Both the position numbers and the translations under genes were made by a program. The notes beneath the pieces are model-generated. The model was not told where the DNA came from. It made no database searches and saw nothing but the letters and a program-made list of their open reading frames with translations. This document shows positions 10,686 through 20,000 of a DNA stretch of 64,000 nt, one piece after another. Source of the stretch: DASZIT01 sp052143315. Its GTDB lineage: Bacteria; Actinomycetota; Acidimicrobiia; Acidimicrobiales; RAAP-2. How positions within the stretch are numbered: the first letter of the stretch is position 1; each line of letters begins with the position of its first letter. Location of the stretch: positions 61,943 through 125,942 of the forward strand of contig JBKQTE010000055.1 in NCBI GenBank assembly GCA_052143315.1, given 5' to 3'.

Positions 10686-11740
10686 CTGGGTACCTCCTTG
10701 ACTGGCTCGGTGCGGGCCGGCCCGGTGCCGGCAACGGCGTCCCGCAGCTCGCCCACCAGCTCGCCCAGGGTGTCTTCCCCCACCAGGTAGGGGGTATAGA
10801 TCCCTACCCGGTCGGCCCGGTCGCCGAACCGGGCGTTCACGTCGGCGGCCACCTCCTTCGGGGAGCCGACGGCGGCGATGGTGGTCAGCACGGTGTCGTC
10901 GATCAGCCCCGGCATCTCGTCCCACCGGCCCGCCTTGGACAGGGCGTTGAGCTCGGGCTGGAGATCGGCCCACCCCTCCACCTCCAGCACCGGGCGGTAG
11001 GCGGGGGTGGAGGCGTAGAAGGCCAGGAGCCACCGGCCGGCCACCCTGGCCGCCTCCAGCTCCCGGTCGGAGCGCCCACAGCAGACGATGACCTCCCCGG
11101 TCACCGTCAGGTCCGAGGGCGCCCGACCGGCGCGGGCCAGCCCGTCGTCGATGGCCGCCACGGTGCGCTCGGCGAAGTGCCTGGCGGTGTTGAACGGCAT
11201 CACCAGTAGCCCGTCGGCCACCTCGGCGGCCAACCGGACCATCTGGGGACCGAGACCGCCGAGGGCGATTGGGGGCGGACCGAAGGGGTTGGGCCCCGGG
11301 TTGAACATCGGCGGCATCAGGGTGTGCGAGGTGAACTCGCCCCGGAAGTCGAGCTGCTCGCCGGTCTCCCAGGCGGCGAAGATGGCCCGGAGGGCGGCCA
11401 CCAGGTCGCGCATCCGGGCGATGGGCCGCTCGAACTGGGCGCCGTACCGCCTCTCCACCTGGGCCCGGACCTGGGTGCCGAGTCCCAGGGTGAACCGCCC
11501 CTTCGACAGCAGCTGCAGGTCGTAGGCCTGATGGGCCAGCTGGACCGGGTTGCGCGGGAAGGCGATGGCCACGTTGGTCTCCAGCTCGAGGGAGGTGGTG
11601 GCGCCGGCGGCCAGGATCAGCGGGGTGAAGACGTCGTGGGGTCCCTCGAAGGTGAACGCCCCGTCGGCGCCCAGCTCTTCCGGCCGACGGGCGTGGTCGG
11701 CGGCGCCCTCGAGTCCCGAGAGCATGGTGTCGATCCTCAT
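10682..11740 (-). CDS. F420-type LLM-class oxidoreductase
   Basis: Luciferase-like monooxygenase-fold enzyme of 352 aa, similar to the TIGR03617-type F420-dependent subfamily. The TIM-barrel stretches TNVAIAFPRNPVQLAHQAYDL (shortened: NVAIAFPRNP), LLSKGRFTLGLGTQVRAQVE and the ligand-pocket segment PPIALGGLGPQMVRLAAEVAD are typical. The cofactor is inferred from family; no F420 biosynthesis gene is in the window. It is coupled by ATGA overlap to the alpha/beta hydrolase, suggesting consecutive steps on one substrate, probably catabolic. Confidence 0.82.
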   Translation of the reverse strand: MRIDTMLSGLEGAADHARRPEELGADGAFTFEGPHDVFTPLILAAGATTSLELETNVAIAFPRNPVQLAHQAYDLQLLSKGRFTLGLGTQVRAQVERRYGAQFERPIARMRDLVAALRAIFAAWETGEQLDFRGEFTSHTLMPPMFNPGPNPFGPPPIALGGLGPQMVRLAAEVADGLLVMPFNTARHFAERTVAAIDDGLARAGRAPSDLTVTGEVIVCCGRSDRELEAARVAGRWLLAFYASTPAYRPVLEVEGWADLQPELNALSKAGRWDEMPGLIDDTVLTTIAAVGSPKEVAADVNARFGDRADRVGIYTPYLVGEDTLGELVGELRDAVAGTGPARTEPVKEVPR

Positions 11741-11868
11741 CGGCGTACCGGGTCGGCCGCGTCGTCCACAACGTTCAGGGCCTCGACCTTACGGGAACCC
11801 GGGCGGGCCGGGCACCCGGCGTGGGTAAGGTCGTGCCGGGCCAGGTGGGCCCCGACGGGGAGGAAGTC

Positions 11869-12165
11869 ATGGCAGCAGCTGACGATTCGGTCCGGGTGGT
11901 CCTCAACGCCGACCGGTTGCGGTACGAGCTCTGGAGCGGGGAGGAGCTGGCCGGCTTCGCCTCGTTCCGGGAGCGGCCGGGCAAGATCGAGATCTTCCAC
12001 GCCGAGGTGGAGCCGCACTTCGAGGGCCGGGGCCTGGGCGCGCAGCTGGCCGCCGGCGCCCTGGACGACGCCCGGTCCCAGGGGATGAAGGTGATCCCCG
12101 CCTGCCCGTTCGTGGACCACTACGTACGCGACCACCCGGAGTACGCCGACCTGGTGGCCGACTGA
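11869..12165 (+). CDS. Small GNAT-family acetyltransferase (COG2388-like)
   Basis: Compact 98-aa protein with a minimal GNAT core. IEIFHAEVEPHFEGRGLGAQL carries the acetyl-CoA loop (core Gly-Arg-Gly-Leu-Gly), followed by VIPACPFVDHYVRDHPEYADLV, the conserved end of the YjdJ/Gtf2-like short family. ATG at 11869 has GGGGAGGA nearby; a longer in-frame start at 11821 lacks a ribosome site. The acceptor substrate is unknown. It lies alone between the LLM gene (divergent) and the CoA-transferase. Confidence 0.8.
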   Translation: MAAADDSVRVVLNADRLRYELWSGEELAGFASFRERPGKIEIFHAEVEPHFEGRGLGAQLAAGALDDARSQGMKVIPACPFVDHYVRDHPEYADLVAD

Positions 12166-12264
12166 CGCCACCTACCGCCCACCGACCCCACGATCGGGCT
12201 GGCCGGCGGGTGGCCGCCCATCGTCTCACGCCGGCTCACCCGTCCCGGTGGCACACTGGGTCCC

Positions 12265-13569
12265 ATGGCACCCCGCACCTGCACCCCCGCCGAGGCCGCC
12301 GACCTGGTGAGGACCCGCGACATGATCGGCTTCGGACTCGGACCCGCCAATCCCGACGCCTTCCTCACCGCCCTGGGCGGGCGGGACGACTGGGAGGACC
12401 TGACCCTCGGGGGGGCGCTGCTCCTCGGCTACTACACCGTGCTCACCCACCCCAACGTCTCGTACCGGTCGGGGTTCTTCGGGCCGGCCGAGCGCATCCT
12501 GCTGGGCCAGGGCTACAACATCGAGCTGGTGCCGGGCGGCTTCCGCCAGATGGCCACCATCCTGCGACGGTACGCCCCACGGATCATGACCGCCCAGGCC
12601 ACGCCCCCCGACGCCCAGGGCAACGTGAACCTCTCCCTCCACCTCGGGGGCACCTACGACGAGCTGCTGATGGCCGGTCGCGACCCCGACCGGCTGCTGG
12701 TGGTGGAGGTCAACCCCAACCTGCCCCGCACCCGTTCGCTGTCGCCCGACTTCACCAACGACCTGCCGCTCGACGCCATCGACGTGCTGGTGGAGGCGGA
12801 CGCCCAGCCGTACCCCCTGCCCGAGGTGCCGGCCGACGAGATCGACGACGCCATCGCCGACATCGCCTGCAGCTTCGTCACCGACGGTGCCACCCTGCAG
12901 ATCGGCATCGGCGCCGTCCCCAACATGGTGGCCACGCGGCTGGCCAACGGCGGGGGCGGGGGGTACGGGGTCCACTCCGAGATGTTCACCGACGGCCTGA
13001 TGCTGCTGCACGAGGCGGGCAAGGTGACCAACGACTCCAAGGGCGTCTTCGACGGGGTGTCGATCACCACCTTCGCCCTCGGATCGGCCGACCTCTACCG
13101 GTGGCTGGACGGGAACGACGATGTCGCCTTCCTGCCGGTGAACGTGGTCAACGACCCGACCGTCATCGCCCGGAACCGGAAGCTGGTCTCCATCAACGGG
13201 GCGCTGAGCGTCGACCTGTACGGCCAGGTGGTGGCGGACAGCGTCGACGGCCGGCAGATCTCCGGGGTGGGCGGCCACGAGGACTTCGTGGCCGGTGCCG
13301 AGCTGCGCATCGAGGACCACTCGCTGATCTGCATGCACTCGACGGCCACCGCCCACGGTGACCTCCGGTCGAGGATCTTGCCGCAGCTGCCGGCCGGGTC
13401 GGTGGTGTCGACCCCGCGGCACCATACCGGCGTCGTCGTCACCGAGCACGGGGCCGCCGACCTGTCGGGCCTGACCGTCCGCGAGCGGGCCCACGCCCTG
13501 GCCGATATCGCCGCCCCCGAGTTCCGGGACGAGCTCCATACGGTGGCCGCCACCCTGGGTCGGCACTGA
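12265..13569 (+). CDS. Acetyl-CoA hydrolase / CoA-transferase family protein
   Basis: 434-aa member of the class I CoA-transferase group that includes acetyl-CoA hydrolase and 4-hydroxybutyrate CoA-transferase. The N-terminal domain (to about residue 190) has ILLGQGYNIELVPGGF-type strands. The C-terminal domain has LQIGIGAVPN, the catalytic Glu in VHSEMFTDGL, and the family-typical SGVGGHEDFVAGA and VVTEHGAADL. It forms a thioester-exchange intermediate on the Glu. The downstream phosphatase-fold gene starts 4 bp after its stop, so the two are probably co-transcribed. Confidence 0.88.
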   Translation: MAPRTCTPAEAADLVRTRDMIGFGLGPANPDAFLTALGGRDDWEDLTLGGALLLGYYTVLTHPNVSYRSGFFGPAERILLGQGYNIELVPGGFRQMATILRRYAPRIMTAQATPPDAQGNVNLSLHLGGTYDELLMAGRDPDRLLVVEVNPNLPRTRSLSPDFTNDLPLDAIDVLVEADAQPYPLPEVPADEIDDAIADIACSFVTDGATLQIGIGAVPNMVATRLANGGGGGYGVHSEMFTDGLMLLHEAGKVTNDSKGVFDGVSITTFALGSADLYRWLDGNDDVAFLPVNVVNDPTVIARNRKLVSINGALSVDLYGQVVADSVDGRQISGVGGHEDFVAGAELRIEDHSLICMHSTATAHGDLRSRILPQLPAGSVVSTPRHHTGVVVTEHGAADLSGLTVRERAHALADIAAPEFRDELHTVAATLGRH

Positions 13570-13573
13570 CCGG

Positions 13574-14389
13574 GTGACGGCCGCCGCCGGCCCACCCCGA
13601 CTCACCCTGGCCAGCTTCAACGTCCACTGCGGGGTCGACGGCTGGGGGCGGCCCTTCGACGTGGTGGCCGAGTGCGCCGCCCTCGACGCCGACGTCCTGG
13701 TGATGCAGGAGTCGTGGGCGCCCGACGACGGCACACCGAGCACCGCGGCGCTGGTGGCCGAGCGCCTGGGCTACTGCCGGGTGGAGGAGGCCATGGCCCA
13801 CGGTCGCCTGTACGGCCCGGACCCGTCGGCCGACAGGCGGTGGGGGCCCCGCTACGGCCACGCCCACGACACCCTCCGCCTGGACGACGACCCCCGGGGC
13901 CGGGAGGTGGCCGAGCGCCAGGCGCGGCCGTTCGGCACCGGCACCTTCTCGGTGGCGGTCCTGACCCGCGTCCCGTTCACCGCCACCGGCGTGGTGGAGC
14001 TGGGCAAGCTCCGACGCGACCCGGCCCGGCGGCTGGTCGTGACCGGCACCGTGCCGGTGGGCGGGCACACCCTGACCGTCCTCGGGACCCACATGTCCCA
14101 CCTCCTCCACCGTTCGCCGGTCCAGTACTTCCGGCTCCGGGCCGCCGTCCCGCCGACCGACCGACCGGCGGTGCTGGCCGGGGACATGAACCTGTGGGGC
14201 CCGCCGGTCACCACCTTCCTGACCGGATGGCACCGGGCCGTCCGGGGCCGCACCTGGCCGGCGTGGCGCCCCCACAGCCAGCTCGACCACGTGGTGGCCA
14301 CCCCGGCGGTGTCGGTGGTCGACGCCCGGGTGGCCACGACCACCGGCTCGGACCACCGGCCGGTGCGGGTGACCCTCTCCCTCGGTTGA
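13574..14389 (+). CDS. Endonuclease/exonuclease/phosphatase-fold hydrolase
   Basis: 271-aa protein of the EEP superfamily (DNase I-like fold). Metal and catalytic motifs are in order: ASFNVHCG, MQESW (metal-binding Glu), GTHMSHLL, GDMNLWG (Asp/Asn) and the final GSDHRPV (Asp-His pair). There is no signal peptide, so it is cytoplasmic. The substrate could be a phosphodiester or a phospholipid/inositol head group and cannot be told from sequence. GTG start at 13574 is 4 bp after the CoA-transferase stop. Confidence 0.8.
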   Translation: MTAAAGPPRLTLASFNVHCGVDGWGRPFDVVAECAALDADVLVMQESWAPDDGTPSTAALVAERLGYCRVEEAMAHGRLYGPDPSADRRWGPRYGHAHDTLRLDDDPRGREVAERQARPFGTGTFSVAVLTRVPFTATGVVELGKLRRDPARRLVVTGTVPVGGHTLTVLGTHMSHLLHRSPVQYFRLRAAVPPTDRPAVLAGDMNLWGPPVTTFLTGWHRAVRGRTWPAWRPHSQLDHVVATPAVSVVDARVATTTGSDHRPVRVTLSLG

Positions 14390-14475
14390 GCCGACAGGCC
14401 CTGGTCAACCGGGCCGTTCGCAGGCCCCGTTCACCAGATCGTGGCTCGCCTTGGCAGGGGGATAGCGTCCTCTCC

Positions 14476-15264
14476 ATGGCTGACGCACTGGACGGATTCG
14501 AGAAGACCCGCTTCACCGCCCTGGGTTCCACCAAGGACATCTACCGGATGGGCACGGGCCCGGCGGTGATCGTCATGAGCGAAATGCCGGGCATCACCCC
14601 GGACGTGGCCGACTTCGGGCGCAAGGTGGCCGCGGTGGGCTGCACCACGGTGATGCCCCACCTCTTCGGCGACGACGGCCGCCCCATCACCGGTGGCTAC
14701 GTGGCCAGGTCGATGGCCCAGGCCTGCATCTCCCGGGAGTTCACCGTCCTGGCCAGGAAGAAGGCCTCCCCGGTGATCACCTGGCTGCGGGCCCTGGCCA
14801 AGGAGGAGCACGCCCGGTGCGGCGGCCCGGGGGTCGGGGCCGTCGGGATGTGCTTCACCGGGGGGTTCGCCCTGGCCATGATGGTCGACGACGTCATGGT
14901 TGCCCCGGTGCTCAGCCAGCCGTCGCTGCCGTTCGCGATCAGCGCCGCCAACCGGCGTGACCTGGGCATCCCCGACCAGGACCTGGCGACGGTCAAGGCC
15001 CGGACGGCCGAGGGCACCTGCCTGCTCGGCCTGCGCTTCACCGGCGACAAGCTCAGCCCTCCGGAGCGCTTCGCCCACCTGCGCGAGGAGCTGGGGGACG
15101 CCTTCATCAGTGTGGAGCTCGACTCCTCGCCGGGCAACCCCTACGGCCACCCCAAGACCGCCCACTCGGTGCTCACCGCCAACCTCGACGACCGGCCCGG
15201 CACCCCGACCAGCGACGCCCTGGACCAGGTCCTGACCTTCTTCACCGACCGGCTGCTGGCGTGA
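14476..15264 (+). CDS. Dienelactone hydrolase family protein
   Basis: 262-aa alpha/beta hydrolase with a Cys nucleophile in the elbow GAVGMCFTGGFALAM, as in dienelactone hydrolases. IVMSEMPGITPDVADFGR near the N-terminus and the LGLRFTGDKLSPPERF region are typical. Most family members cleave lactones or short acyl esters in aromatic catabolism. The final His is probably in GHPKTAHSV. Its stop overlaps the GTG start of the next hydrolase, so the two are coupled. Confidence 0.85.
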   Translation: MADALDGFEKTRFTALGSTKDIYRMGTGPAVIVMSEMPGITPDVADFGRKVAAVGCTTVMPHLFGDDGRPITGGYVARSMAQACISREFTVLARKKASPVITWLRALAKEEHARCGGPGVGAVGMCFTGGFALAMMVDDVMVAPVLSQPSLPFAISAANRRDLGIPDQDLATVKARTAEGTCLLGLRFTGDKLSPPERFAHLREELGDAFISVELDSSPGNPYGHPKTAHSVLTANLDDRPGTPTSDALDQVLTFFTDRLLA

Positions 15265-16139
15265 CCACCGCCACCGAAGCCTGGGAGCGGCGCGGCGGCC
15301 GGATCCCGCTGGCCGGCCACGAGGTCTTCGTCGTCGACCTCGACCCGGTCGGCGAGCCGGAGCGCGAGCCGCTGCTGGTCATCCACGGCTTCCCCACCTC
15401 CTCGTTCGACTTCCACCTGGTGGCCGACCGCCTGGCCGACCACCGTCGGGTGGTCCTGGTCGACCTGGTCGGCTTCGGGCTGTCGGCCAAGCCCGACCTG
15501 GCCTACACGGTGGACCTCCAGGCCGACGTGGTCGTGGCCCTGACCGAGCGGCTGGGGGTGGAACGGCTGTCGCTGCTGACCCACGACTTCGGCGACACCG
15601 TCGGCGGCGAGCTGCTGGCCCGCCACGACGAGGGCCGATGGCCGGTGGAGATCGTCCGGCGGGTGCTCACCAACGGCAGCATCTACATCGCCATGGCCCG
15701 GTTGAGCGCCGGCCAGCAGCTCCTCCTGGACCTCCCCGATCAACGCCTCCCCGACGACGCCCCGCTGAACGTCGATAGTCTGGCCGCCGGGCTTCGGGAG
15801 ACGTTCAGCCCGGCGTCGGTGGTCGCCGAGGAGGAGGCGGCCGGGCAGTGCGAGCTGGTGGTCCGGGGGGGCGGCCAGTACCTACTACCCCGCACCATCC
15901 GCTACATCGAGGAGCGTCGTCGTCGCGAGGACCGGTTCACCGGTGCCATCGAGGAGCACGTCTCGCCGCTGTGGGTGGTGTGGGGGGCCGACGACCCCAT
16001 CGCGGTGCTGCCCATGACCGACAGGCTGGTCGGGGCCCGGCCCGCCACCTCCTTGGAGGTGCTCGACGGCGTCGGGCACTTCCCCATGGTCGAAGCACCG
16101 GACCGATTCCTCCACGCCGTGCTGGGGGCACTGGGCTGA
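15261..16139 (+). CDS. Alpha/beta hydrolase with Asp nucleophile (epoxide hydrolase/dehalogenase-like)
   Basis: 292-aa hydrolase. HGFPTSSFDFHLVADRL supplies the oxyanion region. The nucleophile elbow reads THDFGDTVGG, placing Asp where serine hydrolases have Ser; this His-Asp-aromatic-Gly pattern is that of epoxide hydrolases and haloalkane dehalogenases. The catalytic His is in DGVGHFPMVEAP and the acidic partner probably in WGADDPIAVL. GTG start at 15261 overlaps the upstream stop (GTGA). The substrate is unknown. Confidence 0.82.
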   Translation: MTTATEAWERRGGRIPLAGHEVFVVDLDPVGEPEREPLLVIHGFPTSSFDFHLVADRLADHRRVVLVDLVGFGLSAKPDLAYTVDLQADVVVALTERLGVERLSLLTHDFGDTVGGELLARHDEGRWPVEIVRRVLTNGSIYIAMARLSAGQQLLLDLPDQRLPDDAPLNVDSLAAGLRETFSPASVVAEEEAAGQCELVVRGGGQYLLPRTIRYIEERRRREDRFTGAIEEHVSPLWVVWGADDPIAVLPMTDRLVGARPATSLEVLDGVGHFPMVEAPDRFLHAVLGALG

Positions 16140-16157
16140 GCCGGCATCGCCGGCCGT

Positions 16158-16973
16158 TCACACCGTGCAGCGCACCTCCCCGTGGAGGATGGCGAACCAC
16201 CCGTCGGGCTCGGCCGCCCACTGGCGCCAACCGTCGGCGAACGACGTCAGGTCGTCGTCGGTGGCGATGCCGCCGGCTCGCAGCTGGTCGGCCAATGCCG
16301 AGAAGGTGAACCGGTCGGCCCACAGGTCGCCCCACCACTGCCGCTGCTCCGGAGTGGCGAAGCACCACACCGAGGCGCTCGGTGCCACCGAGCCGAAGCC
16401 GGCCCGGTGAGCCCAGCGCAGCAGCCGCCGGCCGGCGTCGGGGTGGGCGCCGTTGGCCACGGCCGCCTGCTGGTAGGCGACCTGGGCCCGGTCGAGGCCG
16501 GGATTGGGCGGGAAGTAGGTCATGGCCGGGTAGTCCCCATCGCGGGCGGCCACGATCCCCCCCGGTCGGCACACCCGCCGCATCTCGCGCAGGGCGGCCA
16601 CCGGGTCGCCGACGTGCTGGAGCACCTGGTGGGCGTGGACCACGTCGAAGGTGTCGTCGGCGAAGCGGAGGGCGAAGGCGTCGCCGACCTCGAAGGTCAG
16701 CCCGGCCACCCCCGCCGACTCGGCGTTGGCCCGCGCCTCCTCGATCACCCCGGCCGAGGCATCGATCCCGACGACCCGGCCCGGGGCCAGCCGGGTGGCC
16801 AGGTCCACCGTGATGGTGCCCGGCCCGCACCCGACGTCGAGCAGGGACATCCCCGCACGGAGGTGCGGGAGCAGGTATCCGGCCGAGTTGTCGGCGGTGC
16901 GCCAGCGGTGGGAGCGCAGGACGCTGTCGTGGTGGCCGTGGGTGTAGGGGATGTCGGGGGAGATGTCGGTCAT
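16158..16973 (-). CDS. SAM-dependent methyltransferase (class I)
   Basis: 271-aa methyltransferase. SAM-binding motif I is LLDVGCGPGTITVDLA, the acidic loop GIDASAGVIEEA, then VGDAFALRFADDTFDVVHAHQVLQH and the post-motif REMRRVCRPGGIVAARD. This is the UbiE/COQ5-like arrangement. ATG at 16973 is chosen; a 36-codon longer frame would run into the divergent LysR gene. The methyl acceptor is unknown. It shares a 70-bp divergent promoter region with the LysR regulator, which may control it. Confidence 0.83.
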   Translation of the reverse strand: MTDISPDIPYTHGHHDSVLRSHRWRTADNSAGYLLPHLRAGMSLLDVGCGPGTITVDLATRLAPGRVVGIDASAGVIEEARANAESAGVAGLTFEVGDAFALRFADDTFDVVHAHQVLQHVGDPVAALREMRRVCRPGGIVAARDGDYPAMTYFPPNPGLDRAQVAYQQAAVANGAHPDAGRRLLRWAHRAGFGSVAPSASVWCFATPEQRQWWGDLWADRFTFSALADQLRAGGIATDDDLTSFADGWRQWAAEPDGWFAILHGEVRCTV

Positions 16974-17043
16974 CTCTCCAGCATGAGCCCACTCGTACAC
17001 ATTGGCAAAGAAGTACTTCGGGCCATCAGTATAAGCTCTTCGA

Positions 17044-17931
17044 ATGGCAGCGTCCGAGTGGCTCCGTACCTTCGTGGCCATCTACCGGGCCGGATCGGTC
17101 ACCGCCGGGGCCGCCGACCGGGGACTGTCGCAGCCGGCGGCCAGCCAGCAGCTGGCCGGGCTGGAGCGGACCACCGGCTCCCCGCTGTTCGTCAGAACCG
17201 CCGGCGGCGTTGAGCCCACCATGTCCGGTCGGGCCCTCTACGGGCAAGTGGTCGGGCCGCTCGACCTGCTCGAGCACGTGCTGTCCGGCCTGGACTCTGG
17301 GTCGGTCCCGGCTCCCCCGCCCACCATCCGCTTCGGCTCCACCGCCGAGTACTTCTCGTACGAGGTGGTGACCCGCATCGAGGCGGGCTGGCCGGCGGTG
17401 GTGGCCACCTTCGGCGGCGACGAGGAGCTGCTCGAGCTGCTCGGGCACGGCGAGCTCGACGTGGCGGTGACCAGCACCACGCCTGCCCGCCGGAGCCTCA
17501 CCTCGACGCCCATCGGGATGAAGCGCTTCGTGCTGGTAGCGGCGCCCGGGCTGGCGCCCCGGGCACCGCTCGCCTCGGTGGACGCCCTGGCGGCGTGGGT
17601 CCCCGGCTTGCCCTGGGTGGCCTATAGCTCCGAGCTCCCCCTGACCCGGAGGTTCTGGCAGGGGGCGCTCGGACGTCCGTTCGCCGGGGACCTCCGGCTG
17701 GTCGCCCCCGATCTCCGGGCGGTCGTCGGGGCGGTGGAGCGGGCCCAGGGTCTCAGCCTGCTACCCACCTTCGTGTGCTCCGACGCCCTGTCCGGCGGGA
17801 CGGTGGTCGAAGTCTTCCCGGTCTCCGACATGGTGCCGTCGGAACCGTGGTTCGTCTGCACGCGGATCGCCGACCTCGGCCGCCCCCACGTGGCCGCCTT
17901 CATCGACACCCTCGGGGCTGAGCGGGGCTGA
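17044..17931 (+). CDS. LysR-family transcriptional regulator
   Basis: 295-aa LysR-type regulator. The N-terminal winged helix (about residues 4-62) reads WLRTFVAIYRAGSVTAGAA with the helix LSQPAASQQLAGLE. The effector-binding periplasmic-protein-like domain follows from about residue 90. It is divergent from the methyltransferase, the usual arrangement for a LysR regulator and its target. The gap between them contains TATAAGC-type AT-rich sequence, the only local AT-rich patch. The effector is not predictable. Confidence 0.85.
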   Translation: MAASEWLRTFVAIYRAGSVTAGAADRGLSQPAASQQLAGLERTTGSPLFVRTAGGVEPTMSGRALYGQVVGPLDLLEHVLSGLDSGSVPAPPPTIRFGSTAEYFSYEVVTRIEAGWPAVVATFGGDEELLELLGHGELDVAVTSTTPARRSLTSTPIGMKRFVLVAAPGLAPRAPLASVDALAAWVPGLPWVAYSSELPLTRRFWQGALGRPFAGDLRLVAPDLRAVVGAVERAQGLSLLPTFVCSDALSGGTVVEVFPVSDMVPSEPWFVCTRIADLGRPHVAAFIDTLGAERG

Positions 17932-18028
17932 GCGGGGCCACCGCCTGGCGGGGACGGATACAGTGACGCCACACGCCGCCCCCGGGGACCGGGCCCGCAG
18001 CGTCGCCGATCACCTCGAGGGGGAGTCG

Positions 18029-19909
18029 ATGTCCGCACCGCACCGCCTGGCTCGCCACGGCCGTGCCCTGATCACCGCCAGCCTGGGCCTGCTGCTGCTG
18101 GCCGGGACCGCCGCCTGCACCTCGTCGTCGGAGGCCACCGTTACGCCCGCCCAACCGGCCCTGCCGGCGGTACCCCATCCCTTCGGCAAGCTGTCGTGCA
18201 CCCCGGAGTACGGGGTCCGCTTCTGCGCCGGCGGCCTGGACGTCGACGGCCGCGACCTGCGGGTGCCCACCTTCGACGGCGTGCCGCTCGACGCGGACGT
18301 GACCCTGCCGGCCGGCGGGAAGGGACCGTTCCCCCTGGTGGTCCTCCTCCACGGGCTGGGCGAGACCAAGACGTCGTGGGAGATCGACCGTCCCGACACC
18401 TCGCCCGGCGACGAGAACAACGTGGCCCTGGCCTCCAACGGGTGGGCGGTCCTCACCTACACGGCCCGGGGATTCGGGAGCTCGTGCGGCACCGCCACCT
18501 CCCGCGCCGGGACACCGGCGTGCGCCGGGGGGTGGGTCGAGCTGGCCGACCAGCGCTACGAGGTCCGTGACACCCAGTACCTGGCCGGCGAGCTGGTCGA
18601 CGAAGGGCTGGTCCGCCCGGGCATCGCGGTGTCCGGCATCTCCTACGGGGGCGGCCAGTCGCTGGAGCTGGCCGTGCTGAAGGACCGGACGCGCCTCCCC
18701 GGCGGCACCTTCGTCCCCTGGACCAGCCCGGTCCGGCACATCCCGATGTCGGTGGCCGGCGCCTTCGCCATGTGGGGGTGGGACGACCTGGCCGACGCCC
18801 TGGTCCCCAACGGCCACCTCTCCACCGGCTCCGACTCCCCGGCCCAAGCCGACATCGTGCCCGTCGGGGTGCCCAAGCTGAGCTGGAACACCCTCCTCTA
18901 CGGGATCACCGCTTCCAACTACGTGTCCCCCCCGGGGGCGGACCCCTCGGCGGACCTCACCACCTGGTACCGCGGGCTGCTCCAAGGGGAGCCGTTCACG
19001 TCGACCGACACCCTGGCCGTGACCACCGTCCAACAGCTCAAGTCGCCGATCGGCATCCCGCTGCCCGCCGGGGGACCGGCGCCCACCGCCGTCCTCGACG
19101 GGTGGAACGACTCGATCTTCCCCGCCTCCGAGGCGACCCACTACGCCGATCGGGTCACCGCCGCCGGGGACCACGTGCCCCTGCTGCTGATGCTGGGCGA
19201 TGTCGGCCACGGCTGGGCCCAGAACAAGTCCGACACCACCGGCCCCACGGTGGCCGAAGGGCTCGCCTTCCTCGACTCGGTGGTGCGCGGCGGCTCGCCC
19301 ACCACCGGCGTGATCACCTACGCCACCACCTGCCCGGCGTCGGCACCGTCGGGTCCGGCTATCTCCGGCTCGTCCCTCCAGGCGTTGCAGCGCGGCTCCG
19401 TCCGCCTTTCCGGCGCCGCCGACCAGACCGTCACCTCATCGGGGGGCGACCCCGTCACCGCCACCGCCCTCGACCCCGCCTACGCCGGCAGGACCTTCTG
19501 CGACCCGCTGCCGGCCGCCCGGGAGCCGGGCACCGCCGTCTACGACCGGCCGGTGGGCACGGCTCCGATCACCCTGCTCGGCGGGACGGTGGTCACCGCC
19601 CACCTCCACGTGGTGGGGGACTACCCGGAGCTGGTGGGCCGGCTGTGGGACGTCTCCCCGGACGGGACCCGCCAGATCGTGTCGCTCAACGTCTACCGCC
19701 CGTCGGTCGGGCAGGCCGCCGGCACGCCGGCCACCGCCACGGCCGACACCGCCATCAGCTTCGACCTCAACCCCAACCGGTACACGTTCGCCGCCGGCCA
19801 CACCATCGAGCTCGAGCTGGTGGGGAGCACCAGCCCGCTCTTCCGGGCGTCGAACGGGACCTTCACCATGACGGTGACCGACGCCACGGTGACGCTGCCC
19901 ACTACCTAG
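18029..19909 (+). CDS. Secreted lipoprotein hydrolase, S15 (X-Pro dipeptidyl-peptidase/CocE-like)
   Basis: 626-aa protein anchored outside the membrane. A basic n-region is followed by LLLLAGTAAC, with lipobox Cys at about residue 28. The S15-type alpha/beta hydrolase domain (about residues 75-400) has HGLGETKTSW, nucleophile Ser in SGISYGGGQ, acidic residue in DGWNDSIFP and His in GDVGHGWAQNK. A C-terminal jelly-roll domain (about 450-626) resembles the PepX C-terminal domain. ATG at 18029 follows GGGGGAG. It could be an acyl-ester hydrolase or a peptidase; triad spacing alone does not decide. Confidence 0.82.
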   Translation: MSAPHRLARHGRALITASLGLLLLAGTAACTSSSEATVTPAQPALPAVPHPFGKLSCTPEYGVRFCAGGLDVDGRDLRVPTFDGVPLDADVTLPAGGKGPFPLVVLLHGLGETKTSWEIDRPDTSPGDENNVALASNGWAVLTYTARGFGSSCGTATSRAGTPACAGGWVELADQRYEVRDTQYLAGELVDEGLVRPGIAVSGISYGGGQSLELAVLKDRTRLPGGTFVPWTSPVRHIPMSVAGAFAMWGWDDLADALVPNGHLSTGSDSPAQADIVPVGVPKLSWNTLLYGITASNYVSPPGADPSADLTTWYRGLLQGEPFTSTDTLAVTTVQQLKSPIGIPLPAGGPAPTAVLDGWNDSIFPASEATHYADRVTAAGDHVPLLLMLGDVGHGWAQNKSDTTGPTVAEGLAFLDSVVRGGSPTTGVITYATTCPASAPSGPAISGSSLQALQRGSVRLSGAADQTVTSSGGDPVTATALDPAYAGRTFCDPLPAAREPGTAVYDRPVGTAPITLLGGTVVTAHLHVVGDYPELVGRLWDVSPDGTRQIVSLNVYRPSVGQAAGTPATATADTAISFDLNPNRYTFAAGHTIELELVGSTSPLFRASNGTFTMTVTDATVTLPTT

Positions 19910-20000
19910 CCGGTCAGGGCCTCCACCACTACCCGCCTCAGGAGGGTCGGCTGCCACCGCCGGACCCGGGTAGGTCTGGCCGCCACCGGGCCCCGATACC

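Noticed and set aside
12226..13743. 505-aa minus-strand frame over the CoA-transferase
   Set aside because: Shadow frame; the plus strand encodes the conserved enzyme with its catalytic Glu.
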